Shown: positions 44,608-54,526 of the stretch, in pieces
How positions within the stretch are numbered: position 1 is the first letter of the stretch
How the letters are laid out: each line of letters begins with the position of its first letter
Source of the DNA: Dyadobacter flavalbus
Lineage (GTDB): Bacteria; Bacteroidota; Bacteroidia; Cytophagales; Spirosomataceae
Length of the DNA: 64,000 nt
Assembly (NCBI RefSeq): GCF_006149045.1
Contig: NZ_VBSN01000006.1
Span: 112,644 to 176,643, forward strand
Reading direction: 5' to 3'
Notes under the pieces: model-generated
The model's database searches: none
Told to the model about the DNA's origin: nothing
Seen by the model: the letters and a program-made list of their open reading frames with translations, nothing else
Made by a program: the position numbers and the translations under genes

Positions 44608-47600
44608 TTACAGGCCAAGATTAACTCCAAAGGTGAATGTGCGTGCTAATGGATACGTGGCAAAGTCGTTCCCGGGCAATGTAACGCTTTCTCCATTGAC
44701 GCTTACGTCAGGATTATATCCGATATATTTACTGAATGTATGAAGGTTTTGTGCACTTGCATATATTCTTAAAGAGCTGATGTGCAGCTTTCTAGTTAGC
44801 AAAGAGGGTAGGTTATATCCAAATGTGACATTTCGTATTCGCAGGTATGATCCGCTGCGAAGAAACCGGTCAGACTGTGTTTCTGCATTTCCTACTGCTG
44901 CAATAGGGCCTTCTGCTCTTGCATATATGCCATTTCCGGGCTCAGAAGGTGATTTCCACCGGTTCAACACACTTTCGGTCAATTGATTCCATACCAGTGT
45001 ATTTGAACCAATGTATCTGGCAGTTATAAACTGAATATCATTTCCCTGAACACCCTGAATTTGGATGTCCAGATCAAACGCTTTGTAAGTAAACTGGTTT
45101 GTAAATCCATAAGTAAAATCCGGATTGGGGTCGCCAATTTCAGTTCTGTCATCAGTAGTAATTAGGCCGTCTCCGTTGGTATCAACAATTTTACTGTCTC
45201 CGGGTGCTCCCAGTAACTCGCCGGTTGCACTTTTCCGGCGCATTTCAGGATGTGCATCTACATCCTGCTGATCCCTGAAGATTCCTCCTAGTTTGTAACC
45301 GTAAAAATAAGAAAGCGGTTTTCCTACTTCCATTCGCTGCATGGAGTAATTTCCTGCTGAAAATGAAGTAATAGGCAGATTATCCTTTCCCAAGCGCAGA
45401 ACAATATTTTTATTTCTTGAAAAATTAAGGCTGCTTGTCCACTGGAAACTTTCCTTGCTGATGTTAACGGTATTTAAAGATAGTTCAAAACCTTTATTTT
45501 CAATTTTTCCGATATTGGCAAATACACTGGTAAAACCTGATAACGAAGGAATAGGTAGATTATATAATAAATTGTCGGTAATCCTTCGATAAATATCCAG
45601 GCTGATATTTAAACGATTCTTAAAAAGACCCAGATCAATACCGGCATCTATTGAAGTATTGGTTTCCCAGCTAAGATCTTCATTGGCAAGGCTCTGAGGG
45701 GCATACCCGACTGCTAATGCACCGCCCAGATTATAATTATCAGATGTTAGTTGCGGAATGGATGAGTAATTCCCGATGTTGAAATTACCTGTTTTTCCAT
45801 ATCCAACCCGCAACTTTAATTCATTCAGGTTAGTAACTGATTTCATAAACGGTTCTTCAGTTACCCGCCAGCCAACAGATGCAGCTGGGAAAATGGCAAA
45901 CCTGTTATTCTTTCCAAATCGGCTTGATCCATCTCTTCTCACGCTGGCGGATAAAAGATATTTATCCTTGTAAGAATAATTTATTCTGCTCAGATAGCTT
46001 AGTAAATTCCATTCTGACTTTGCCGCATTACCGTTAATTGTAGCTGCTCCGGTGACATACTGAACAGCATCGTTCTGGTAAGTTCCTGCTGCTCCAGTAA
46101 GACTTGATGTTTCATTAATACCTTTCTGATAGGAGTATCCTGCCAGAATATTTAGATCATGAGCTTCCATAAAAGTCTTTTGCCATGTCAGCGTGTTGTT
46201 CCATGAAAAAGTAAGATCCTGAAGATTCTGCTGAGATGATCTGATTGTAATGGCTTTAGCCAATGGCTGATAACGCATTTTAACCTGATTCGGATAATTA
46301 GATACCGTTGATGGACGGTATTTGTTTGTAACTCCATCAATTCTGTCCAGTCCAAAGTCAGTGCGGAATACCAGTCCTTTTATGGGTTCTAGTTCAGCAT
46401 AAGTAATTCCTGTTACCCTTGCCTTTTCGTCAGCAAATTTATAATTTGGATCTTCAAGCGGCTGCAAAGGATTATTAGCAGCGGCCCATCCAACAGAAGT
46501 ATAAGGCGTATTAATTCCTCCGCCGGTTCCATCATAAAGTCCTTCAGGTGTTTTTGGAGCAATACTGGAAGGAAGCACCATAGCCGTCATAGTAGCAGAT
46601 GCATCACCATCCGGACTGTCGATATATCCGTCACTCCATCTTCTGTTTTCCAATACGTAAGAAGGAGAAACATTTACGCCAACACGTAAGTATTTATTAA
46701 CAGTTGCATCCAGATTAATTCTTGCTGTATATCTTTTCCAGTCAGTTGCTTTTAAAACGCCGTCACCCTTAAAGTAATTTCCTGAAACAAAGTACTGCAA
46801 TTTGTCAGTTCCTCCACGAACCGATAATTGGTAGTTGGAAGTTGGAGCAGTCCTGAATATTTCTTTTTGCCAGTTTGTATTTGGCAGGCTGGATGGATTG
46901 TCATATTCAGGAAGATAATTAATAAACTTCTTGGAGCCGTCTGGCGCAACTCTTGAACCATTGGGAACGTTTGGATCTCCGCCCATTGCAGCCCACAACG
47001 CTGCACTGGTTTCCTTCCAGTATTGTATTTCCTGATCGCGGTCAAGGACGTCTATCAATTTGGGAACATTCTGAAAACCGGTGTAATAGTTAAACTCAAT
47101 TCTTGATTGGCCGGCTTTACCTTTCTTTGTTGTAATCAGCACAACTCCGTTAGATCCACGTGAACCATAGATCGCCTGCGAAGATGCGTCTTTGAGAACG
47201 TCCATTGTTTCTATATCATTTGGATTAATCGTGTTAATATCACTGCCTGACCCCAACGGCAATCCGTCAACTACATATAAAGGCTCATTTCCCGCGCTTA
47301 TTGAACCTGAACCACGAACACGAATTACCGGAGCTGCTCCCGGTCTTCCGGTTGATGCAGTAACCTGAACTCCAGCAATTTGTCCTGCTATACCTTCCAG
47401 AACATTCTTGGTAATCTGATTTTTTACATCTCTTGAACTGATTGATGAAACTGCTCCAGTCAGTGATACTTTCTTTTGAGTACCATAACCAACCACAACT
47501 ACTTCATTAAGGTTATTACTTTGTGGTTTAAGCTTGATTTGCATTGGGGCATTTTCATTAGCAACCACTTCCTGCATTTCATATCCAATAAAAGAGAATA

Positions 47601-47841
47601 TCAATGTTTCTCCTTTCGATGCTGTAATTGAAAAAGCTCCGTTAACATCTGTAATGGATCCTACGGATGAGTTCTTTATTCTAATTGAGACCCCTGGTAA
47701 AAGTATGTTCTCGTTAGAATCTGATACTGTTCCGCTAACTGTAATATTCTGTGAAAAGGCAATTGTGTTATAAAACAGAAGCCATAAGAGTAAACAGGTA
47801 CTCTTTCGTTCATAAATAAAAAGTAATACAGAGTGTCGCAT
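44608..47841 (-). CDS. SusC/RagA-family TonB-dependent outer-membrane transporter
   Basis: A 1077-residue importer. After the signal peptide come a carboxypeptidase-regulatory-like domain (about 32-110, VSGTVSDSNENILLPGVSI), a plug domain (EVVVVGYGTQKK through PLYVVDGLPLG, DVLKDASSQAIYGSRGSNGVV) and a 22-strand barrel to the C-terminus. Energy comes from TonB-ExbBD. With the adjacent SusD it imports oligosaccharides or peptides. A 100-base gap separates it from the M14 gene upstream, so a secondary promoter is possible, but the order suggests one operon. Confidence 0.96.
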   Translation of the reverse strand: MRHSVLLFIYERKSTCLLLWLLFYNTIAFSQNITVSGTVSDSNENILLPGVSIRIKNSSVGSITDVNGAFSITASKGETLIFSFIGYEMQEVVANENAPMQIKLKPQSNNLNEVVVVGYGTQKKVSLTGAVSSISSRDVKNQITKNVLEGIAGQIAGVQVTASTGRPGAAPVIRVRGSGSISAGNEPLYVVDGLPLGSGSDINTINPNDIETMDVLKDASSQAIYGSRGSNGVVLITTKKGKAGQSRIEFNYYTGFQNVPKLIDVLDRDQEIQYWKETSAALWAAMGGDPNVPNGSRVAPDGSKKFINYLPEYDNPSSLPNTNWQKEIFRTAPTSNYQLSVRGGTDKLQYFVSGNYFKGDGVLKATDWKRYTARINLDATVNKYLRVGVNVSPSYVLENRRWSDGYIDSPDGDASATMTAMVLPSSIAPKTPEGLYDGTGGGINTPYTSVGWAAANNPLQPLEDPNYKFADEKARVTGITYAELEPIKGLVFRTDFGLDRIDGVTNKYRPSTVSNYPNQVKMRYQPLAKAITIRSSQQNLQDLTFSWNNTLTWQKTFMEAHDLNILAGYSYQKGINETSSLTGAAGTYQNDAVQYVTGAATINGNAAKSEWNLLSYLSRINYSYKDKYLLSASVRRDGSSRFGKNNRFAIFPAASVGWRVTEEPFMKSVTNLNELKLRVGYGKTGNFNIGNYSSIPQLTSDNYNLGGALAVGYAPQSLANEDLSWETNTSIDAGIDLGLFKNRLNISLDIYRRITDNLLYNLPIPSLSGFTSVFANIGKIENKGFELSLNTVNISKESFQWTSSLNFSRNKNIVLRLGKDNLPITSFSAGNYSMQRMEVGKPLSYFYGYKLGGIFRDQQDVDAHPEMRRKSATGELLGAPGDSKIVDTNGDGLITTDDRTEIGDPNPDFTYGFTNQFTYKAFDLDIQIQGVQGNDIQFITARYIGSNTLVWNQLTESVLNRWKSPSEPGNGIYARAEGPIAAVGNAETQSDRFLRSGSYLRIRNVTFGYNLPSLLTRKLHISSLRIYASAQNLHTFSKYIGYNPDVSVNGESVTLPGNDFATYPLARTFTFGVNLGL

Positions 47842-47941
47842 AGTTTATGGGTTAAATTGAGATAATATGGCAAACAATTTTCTTTACCACTGTTTTGAAC
47901 TATCATTAATATACGTATTGGCTAATGTGCAATTCTTATCT

Positions 47942-49318
47942 TCATGAGCCTATACTTGTGAGCAAAGAAGTAAATCCCTGAAACTGCAGTTGCTGATATT
48001 TTTGGAGTAAACTAGTATCGGTATGATCCTTTGCACATTGAGCCCAATCTGCAGGGTCAAAAGGGTCTTCTACATCAAAAGCTGGTATTCCTAATGACTT
48101 GTAACCCCAAGTTGGCAAGCTTCCAGCTGTGCAGTAAAAGACGATTTCTTCTTTTTTAGGTTCATTCAAGTTCATTCCTTTCCAATAGGGGCGGGCAATT
48201 TTGTAGCACAGGTTAACATATCCCTTGTCGTTAACAGCATCCTTTGAGCCCAGTAAAGTGCCGCCGGCAATACTTGCCAGAAAATGAAATGAAAATAAAG
48301 CTGCTGGTTTTGTCTGCTTTATATAATTCATAATTGCAGTAGTTTCACTTTCACTGGCCGGGTACTGCCCACGATATGTATATCCTTGAGGATCATCAGT
48401 TGAATATCCGTAATTCTGTTCAGTCTTTTCCCAGTCAGTTGGGAAGTTTCTGTTGATATCAACAAGATTGGCATTTCTTCTTATGTACCAAGGATTACCA
48501 AATGCTAATTTGTCACGCATATCAGGGTTTGCCGAAGGGATAGCAATGACTGAGACTTTCTTTAAAAGATCCTTATGCTTTTCAAGCAATTTCTTCAATA
48601 CATACATGATCAGTTCAGGCCCTGCTTCTCCGGCGTGAACAGCCCCGATCAGTGCAATGCACTTTTCAGCTTGGCCAGCTTTAATTGCTGTTATCGACCT
48701 GCGATTTGCTGTAAAGCCAATTTGTTGAACTTGTATATAATCAGGATATGCATTTTTAAGAAAATCAATTTTAGCCTTAACTTTTTCAAAAGTCCACCAA
48801 ACATCCGGATCCCTAACTTTAACCGGAAGAGGACCTTCCGGTTCGCCGGTGGATGATGCAATCCAATAACAGTATACCGCTCCTGTTTTTACATTTTCAT
48901 CTGTAAAGCTGAATTTACTTTGAAGAGCCGGTTCAACTGGACCCTGAAAAACAAGGTCAGCTTTTTTATAATCCAATGCACGAAAGTACTCTTCATAATC
49001 AGTTCCGAATGTAAAATCTGGGCATTCTGTGTGAAAAATCCGGATTTCTTTATACAGGTCATTATGTACAGGTTTTGAAAAACGCATAGCTTTGAAAGCA
49101 CTGACAAAAACCTGATTGTTCTTACAGAAAACATGTCCATCACGAAACGTTCTGTATTCCTCTATCAGATTATTAGTCTTTTTGGCGTATAACTTGTTTT
49201 TGTCTAAGGATGATAATATTTCAGACACTGTGAAACTTGCAAGTCCTAGAAACTTGCGGCGGTTCAAAATCCGCTTTGATAAATTTGTAATCGAAACTTC
49301 TTTTTTCATCAATAACAT
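47942..49318 (-). CDS. M14-family zinc carboxypeptidase
   Basis: A 458-residue metallopeptidase. The zinc ligands are H228 and E231 (HAGE) and H345 (FSFHFLAS); the substrate-binding RRNANLVDINRNFP and the catalytic Glu E417 (AFDVEDPF) are seen. The N-terminus holds NRRKFLGLASF, a Tat-like twin-arginine motif, so folded export is likely. The first 190 residues precede the catalytic domain and show no recognised fold. A peptidase among glycosidases and SusCD suggests a glycoprotein or peptidoglycan-type target. It starts 29 bases after the GH36-like gene. Confidence 0.85.
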   Translation of the reverse strand: MLLMKKEVSITNLSKRILNRRKFLGLASFTVSEILSSLDKNKLYAKKTNNLIEEYRTFRDGHVFCKNNQVFVSAFKAMRFSKPVHNDLYKEIRIFHTECPDFTFGTDYEEYFRALDYKKADLVFQGPVEPALQSKFSFTDENVKTGAVYCYWIASSTGEPEGPLPVKVRDPDVWWTFEKVKAKIDFLKNAYPDYIQVQQIGFTANRRSITAIKAGQAEKCIALIGAVHAGEAGPELIMYVLKKLLEKHKDLLKKVSVIAIPSANPDMRDKLAFGNPWYIRRNANLVDINRNFPTDWEKTEQNYGYSTDDPQGYTYRGQYPASESETTAIMNYIKQTKPAALFSFHFLASIAGGTLLGSKDAVNDKGYVNLCYKIARPYWKGMNLNEPKKEEIVFYCTAGSLPTWGYKSLGIPAFDVEDPFDPADWAQCAKDHTDTSLLQKYQQLQFQGFTSLLTSIGS

Positions 49319-49347
49319 AAGCTCACATCAATGGAAAATGATAAATT

Positions 49348-51630
49348 TCAATTTTCTGATATTTCAATGATTTCCTGGTTATAAGCAGAAAGTGCCAATG
49401 ACAATGCTCCATTAATCAGATCTTTTCCTTTGTAAAGTCCTTTGTCTGTTTTGTCAAAGCATAACCTGAGTTTGTATGTCTTTTCGGGTAAAACCCATGG
49501 GATGTTTATTTTTCTGGAATTTGCTCCTTTGCTGCCTCTCAGAACAACTACTGCACCTTCTCCCTTTTCATTTAATTTGCCCCACCAATGCCAATCTGTA
49601 TCAGTAGGCACCGGAACACCGCTGAATTGAAAATTTTCGTAAATACTGTATTTGGCGTTTAAGTTTTCCAGCAAATCAAAACATTCACGGTACGTTCTTA
49701 TATTTTCCTCTGTTAGGGAAGCTAAATCTCCTGAAAATACAGAGGGTACACCCATCAACCAGCTGCAAACCTGTCTTTGTTGAATATGTGGCGTAAGACT
49801 GCCTTTGTAGTTGAGGGTAGCTGCTCCATAGTATTCAATAGATTGTAACGGAAGGCCGCGATGTTTGTACAATTCTTTTCTGGCGTTAAAACAACCTTCA
49901 ATCAACTTGGCCTTCAAACTATCCGAACGGTAATTCCAGTTAATATTATATCGTTGGCCGGGATTACCCACACCAGAATAATCATTTGGTGGAATATGAT
50001 AAGCGTAAACATGTTTAAGCGCTGCAAGATCGCAAGGTACACCCGGAGTTCCCCAGTATATCTCATGTGTTATATCCATCAATACGGCTGGGGACGCATG
50101 GTTGATTTCATCCATCGTTGCAAGTAAAGAGCGTAATCCGCGTAAAAGCGATTCCTTTTGTGTCCTGCTTTCATGACCTTTAGCAACATCTCCAAACTTG
50201 ATGTTAGTCAAATCCTGTTTAAAATAACTTACACCGTACTTGTCATGTAAAAAGGATATATCATTCGCATAGTAATGCCGCCATTGACTTGCAAAGCTCA
50301 TTGCAAGGCCGCCGTCTCTTTTTACTAATGGAATACTGAACCCATTTTCAATACTTTTAAAATCGGCTGCCAGTTTAGGGTTCCGGTAGCATGAAATCCA
50401 TAGTCCCAGCTTCATACCCTTTTCTGTAATGTAGGATGCTGTTTGTGAGAAGTAAGGAAATTTATTTTTATCAGGAACGGTGCTCGACGTAGCCCAAGCA
50501 CCCGGACTTTCACTTTGTGCCCAGCCTGCATCAAGCAACATACATTTAAAACCAGCCTTTGAAGCTATATCTGCCATTTGACAGACATTCTCATGAGAAA
50601 TGTATGGACCGAAATTTGACCATGAACACCATTGTGGTACAAAAGTTTGTAAGCTGGTTTTTTTCAGCCCAACAACTGTGTAAAGAAACTTTTTATAGAT
50701 TCCTTCAACTGTTCTGTCTAAACTGCTGGATGTTGCAGAGGCAGTTTGAATACTATTTCCACTGTAAGCATATATAAATACGGGTTCTGATACAAATTTC
50801 TCAGCAGGGCCAATTACCCATTCAAAGAGTTTCGGAGCATATCCTGTTTTACCATGGTTATTAATAAATCTCAATGCCGACGGCACTTCACTTCCTATTA
50901 TGACACCTGCTGAATGATCGGCTGTACCAAAACTGATAATGCTTGAAGTTGCGCCACGTTCTGATGGCGTAAGTTCAGTAATGTTTCTGTACTTGTCGGA
51001 AATTACGGTATTGTCAAGATTTAAATTGTCAACTTTTAACCATTTAGGACTATTGTTTGAAATTTCAATCCATTTACGAATAGCAGAATGGCCTTGATAA
51101 ATTTCATAGAAAATATTAATTGTGACATTAGCGAGTTGTGCTTTCTCAATTGCTCTTACACGTAAGTTAAGCCTTTTAATACCGCTGGCGGGCTCACTCA
51201 ATACATAATTTACATGATCAAAAACATTGGTCCAGTGATCTGCTTGTAAATCACATGCCTTAATCCATGAGATATTTTGTACAACTTCTGAATTGGCTTC
51301 AGAAACTTTCAGGATATCTGTTGCATTTTCCTTTTGTGCCAATTGACTTATTTTATTATTCAGCGTATCCGTTATTCCCTCAGGTGCTTTATTAGGGATG
51401 GCATAATGAAAAGAAAGTGAAAGCTCGTTGGATTCCGGATCAGAAATAATATTGTTATTAATACTGATATTTTCAGTCTTCACAGAAAACTGATCAATTG
51501 ATAATACTTTTTGAATAATCCCTGCTTGAATAGTTATTTTGTTTTTATCCGCTCTGATATAAAATTTGTTCTGGCCGTAACCAACCAGATTAAACCATAA
51601 AAAACAAGCTGAAAACAAGAATACTTTCAT
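49348..51630 (-). CDS. GH36/GH27-clan alpha-galactosidase-like enzyme
   Basis: A 760-residue exported glycosidase with signal peptide ending GYGQ. The barrel region starts near FVPQWCSWSNFGPYISHEN (about 330) and shows MLLDAGW and GLWISCY strands, then YFKQD with D473 as the likely nucleophile, which matches clan GH-D geometry. A long N-terminal beta-domain (about 25-310) precedes it. Substrate could be an alpha-galactoside or alpha-GalNAc; this cannot be settled here. It is the first gene of the minus-strand PUL, divergent from the AraC-type regulator. Confidence 0.8.
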   Translation of the reverse strand: MKVFLFSACFLWFNLVGYGQNKFYIRADKNKITIQAGIIQKVLSIDQFSVKTENISINNNIISDPESNELSLSFHYAIPNKAPEGITDTLNNKISQLAQKENATDILKVSEANSEVVQNISWIKACDLQADHWTNVFDHVNYVLSEPASGIKRLNLRVRAIEKAQLANVTINIFYEIYQGHSAIRKWIEISNNSPKWLKVDNLNLDNTVISDKYRNITELTPSERGATSSIISFGTADHSAGVIIGSEVPSALRFINNHGKTGYAPKLFEWVIGPAEKFVSEPVFIYAYSGNSIQTASATSSSLDRTVEGIYKKFLYTVVGLKKTSLQTFVPQWCSWSNFGPYISHENVCQMADIASKAGFKCMLLDAGWAQSESPGAWATSSTVPDKNKFPYFSQTASYITEKGMKLGLWISCYRNPKLAADFKSIENGFSIPLVKRDGGLAMSFASQWRHYYANDISFLHDKYGVSYFKQDLTNIKFGDVAKGHESRTQKESLLRGLRSLLATMDEINHASPAVLMDITHEIYWGTPGVPCDLAALKHVYAYHIPPNDYSGVGNPGQRYNINWNYRSDSLKAKLIEGCFNARKELYKHRGLPLQSIEYYGAATLNYKGSLTPHIQQRQVCSWLMGVPSVFSGDLASLTEENIRTYRECFDLLENLNAKYSIYENFQFSGVPVPTDTDWHWWGKLNEKGEGAVVVLRGSKGANSRKINIPWVLPEKTYKLRLCFDKTDKGLYKGKDLINGALSLALSAYNQEIIEISEN

Positions 51631-52188
51631 ACAATGATATTAATTTAAAGTCTCCTGCAACTGCATACAGCAGTAATCTTATTGGAACTTCAGTTGTTTA
51701 AAACACTCTTAATTTTAGAACCCGCATAAGTTATAATAGTAGCCATAAGCCATAAACAATTATAATCAAGCTTATAGACGTTTTGTAATATATAAATTTG
51801 TGTCTAATGAAACCGATTTGAATTTGTCAAAATTATACATTCGGCCCATGCTGTAGTTATGCTATTTAATTACTTGTTTATACTTTTTTAACAAAGATGT
51901 TATTTGTTCCGTTGAGGATTTTTCTTATTGCTTATAGGCCGATACTAAAAAATACGTGACAATAATTCTTATTTAAGCTAAATAATTGTAATACTATTCA
52001 GCCTTTGAACTTGAAGTATGTCTTCTGATTATCTGTATTATATGAGGCAAATACAGACCTGAAAAGTAATGTATTGACCGTATAATAATTCAAATTAACC
52101 GATGGCAAGGTAATCTAAAAAAAACCTATTTGGTCTTAGTAGCTTAAATACGTAAATGACTTAAACAAGTTAATCTTCCGAGATTTAT
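51631..52188. other. Divergent regulatory region between the PUL and its AraC-type regulator
   Basis: An AT-rich 558-base gap without a gene. It must contain two divergent promoters. Plausible -7 boxes are TAAATTTG (plus, 51793-51800) and TAATTTTG (minus, 51828-51835), but neither has a clear TTTG at -33. A short direct repeat AGCCATAAGCCATAA lies near 51741 and CTTATAG occurs twice (near 51771 and 51931). These are candidate operator elements only. Confidence 0.4.
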
Positions 52189-53067
52189 ATGATTATGAAA
52201 CCGCAACTACACAGTTTAATACCTCCTGGAAGCACATCGTTTCTTTATGAAACATGGCAGTGCAACTACTTTGATAAACCCTGGCATTTTCATAAAGAAT
52301 ATGAGTTAGTTATGATTGAAAAAGGAAGAGGAATAAAGTACATTGGAGACCACGTAAGTGCGTTTGATGAAGGCGACCTTTCCCTGATCGGATCAAACAT
52401 TCCGCATTTGTTCAGGAACAGTGACGAATATTATTTGAGAAATGGTGAACTGGAAGCAAAGTCCGTTTTTATTCACTTTAAAGAAGATTTCCTTGGATCG
52501 GGCTTTTTTGAAATACCAGAAATGAATTCGGTCAGAAGACTTCTTGATAATTCATCGCTGGCACTTGAAATCCAGGGTAAAACGAAGAGAAGTATCATAA
52601 GGCAGCTTAATCAGATTAATGAAGAAAATGGCACAAGGCGTATATTAAGCCTGTTGTCAATTTTAGTAGAATTATCTGAAAGTAAAGAATTAAAGCCTTT
52701 GCTATCCAATAGCGTTTCTGTGCGTAGAAGTTCTGATACTGAGAAGATCAGCAAGATTTTCGAATTCATTCAGAAAAATTATACGCAGGAAATCTATGTG
52801 GAGGAAGTTGCGACTTTGTTAAATATGAGCCCTGCTTCTTTTTCAAGATATTTCCGACATCATACACTAAAAACATTCTCAGATTGTGTAACGGAAATTC
52901 GTGTAAGCCATGCCTGTAAACTACTGATGCAAAATAATCATAGCGTATCCCAGATCAGTTATATGAGCGGATTTGAAAATATTTCAAATTTTTACAGACA
53001 CTTTAAAAGAATTACAGGTGTGAAACCAAAATATTACAGAGACAGATTTATTAATTCTTGTAAGTGA
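52189..53067 (+). CDS. AraC-family transcriptional regulator
   Basis: A 292-residue regulator. The N-terminal cupin-like sensor (about 1-150) has the WHFHKEYELVMIEKGRGIKYIG motif that binds small ligands such as sugars. The C-terminal AraC DNA-binding domain (about 190-290) contains two helix-turn-helix units (VEEVATLLNMSPASFSRYFR and VSQISYMSGFENISNFYRHF). An ATG two codons downstream is an alternative start. Its divergence from the PUL suggests it controls that operon in response to a released sugar. It is an uncommon choice next to the usual hybrid two-component or ECF systems of PULs. Confidence 0.9.
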   Translation: MIMKPQLHSLIPPGSTSFLYETWQCNYFDKPWHFHKEYELVMIEKGRGIKYIGDHVSAFDEGDLSLIGSNIPHLFRNSDEYYLRNGELEAKSVFIHFKEDFLGSGFFEIPEMNSVRRLLDNSSLALEIQGKTKRSIIRQLNQINEENGTRRILSLLSILVELSESKELKPLLSNSVSVRRSSDTEKISKIFEFIQKNYTQEIYVEEVATLLNMSPASFSRYFRHHTLKTFSDCVTEIRVSHACKLLMQNNHSVSQISYMSGFENISNFYRHFKRITGVKPKYYRDRFINSCK

Positions 53068-53157
53068 ATTGGAGTTCAGTTGATATAGTTACTTGTTTGA
53101 TAACAATTATGTTTTGATAATGCTTCAAATTTAATTAAATAAGAAATTGTCATACAA

Positions 53158-53191
53158 CAAATAAAGACAGGCAAATGCCTGTCTTTATTTG
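53158..53191. terminator. Bidirectional terminator between araC-type gene and small membrane protein gene
   Basis: A perfect 16-bp stem (CAAATAAAGACAGGCA with its complement) and a 2-base centre; T-rich on the plus side. It separates convergent genes. Confidence 0.88.
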
Positions 53192-53207
53192 TTTAATTCA
53201 GATAGGA

Positions 53208-53510
53208 TTAGCGCCAATCTTTGTTATTTGAGAAAGCAGTTACAATCATATAAAGCGCGGAAAATATTAGGAATAAAAGTAAAGGAGCAGCTGGAATCCA
53301 TAGAATTATATTTGCAATTACAAGTTTACCCGTTAATTTTAAGCTGAAAGCAGTTGCAATGATTATTATAAGTGCCAAGCCAAGAAAATTTAGTGTGCCG
53401 TTGATACTGTTGTATTTATCACTTAGTGTGACTATGTCATAAATAGCGTTGGCTATTACCAATAAAATTCCAATACCATTAATGATAACTCCTGCTTTAA
53501 ACCAAAACAT
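53208..53510 (-). CDS. Small three-helix membrane protein
   Basis: A 100-residue protein with three hydrophobic helices (about 5-22, 38-58, 65-90) and a short basic tail. No family is recognised. It stands alone, convergent to the AraC-type gene through a shared terminator and divergent from the empty stretch beyond. Function unknown. Confidence 0.6.
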   Translation of the reverse strand: MFWFKAGVIINGIGILLVIANAIYDIVTLSDKYNSINGTLNFLGLALIIIIATAFSLKLTGKLVIANIILWIPAAPLLLFLIFSALYMIVTAFSNNKDWR

Positions 53511-54121
53511 AAATGTATTTCAATATCGGTCAATTTGATGCTTTAATGCTTATAAAGTAAGGTAAAATTTGTTTTTAACAAACAGCAGAGTTTATAAACA
53601 CATCTATATTAATATAAATAATAAACTAAATGTATTATAAATTATCGATCGGCTATTTTAAATTATTGTTCGGCTGATTTATGATAAGATTAGGAGTATT
53701 TACATGTAATTCATCCTGTTTTTCCGATTGGTAGCTGAGGCATGTCATGTGGTAATTGTGCTTTCTTACTATTAAAAGTTAATCTTTCCTTTGTGCTTAA
53801 TAAAGCTATTAACAAAATATTAAAATTTATACAAATGATGCTTCCATTCTCTTCCAAAGGTATGTTGTGTCTGCGTGGTTCTTTAAGCAGTCGCTATAAT
53901 TCAAGGCAATTTGATCCATAAACATAGATTGTTTATCCTGCGGCTGTGAAAGACTTTATTAAAGCAGGAAATTTTCAGGTTGGCGGATACATGTTCTCTG
54001 CTTGATAATGGTTTTTCCTTTCGTTATTCAAATTATCATTTTGTGAAATATACTGGGTTATGAATGTTTGTTTATTTAAAATAATTAGTGCACATACTAT
54101 CAAAATTTAACTTTAATTTAT
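53511..54121. other. 611-base gene-poor stretch
   Basis: No gene is supported. It is AT-rich in its first half, with an imperfect repeat TCGGCT-N18-TCGGCTGATT near 53650, and more balanced near 53850-54000, where only a 28-codon frame occurs. Close to the next gene, TTTTG then AATGTTTG about 20 bases later (54040-54082) comes near the promoter consensus with one mismatch. A small RNA cannot be excluded, but I see no terminator to support one. Confidence 0.4.
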
Positions 54122-54511
54122 ATGAGTCAGCAACTGGATTTTTTATTAATTGACGACAGCTCTTTTGTATTGATGACCTATGAAGTACTTCTTGAAAGAA
54201 GTGGAATGGCTAAGTCCGTAAAAGCTTTTAACGTTCCCAGAAATGCATTGAAATACATCAAAAAGCATGGAGAACAACTTGTAGAAACGGTTATACTGCT
54301 GGATTTGCAAATGCCGGATATGGACGGATTTGAATTCATAGAAGGTTTTGAAACACTGCCTGAAACAATTCGGAATAAAATAAAAATTTTTATGATTACA
54401 TCAAGCATGGATCCGCAGCACATCGAACAGGCAAAAGCAAATCCGCTTATTATGGGGCTTTTTGCCAAACCTCTGGAAATGGATACATTAAAGTTAATAT
54501 TGTCCATGTAA
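54122..54511 (+). CDS. Stand-alone response regulator receiver protein
   Basis: A 129-residue CheY-like receiver domain with no output domain. The acidic pair D11/D12, the phospho-acceptor D61 (LLDLQMPDMDGF), T93/S94 and K116 (FAKPL) are all present, so phosphorylation should be possible. No histidine kinase is nearby, so its partner is elsewhere. It is followed 15 bases later by a secreted-protein gene, perhaps co-transcribed. Confidence 0.9.
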   Translation: MSQQLDFLLIDDSSFVLMTYEVLLERSGMAKSVKAFNVPRNALKYIKKHGEQLVETVILLDLQMPDMDGFEFIEGFETLPETIRNKIKIFMITSSMDPQHIEQAKANPLIMGLFAKPLEMDTLKLILSM

Positions 54512-54526
54512 CCTGACAGTTTAAGC

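Noticed and set aside
53835..53921. 28-codon frame in the empty stretch before the receiver gene
   Set aside because: Too short, no ribosome-binding site and no conservation evidence available.
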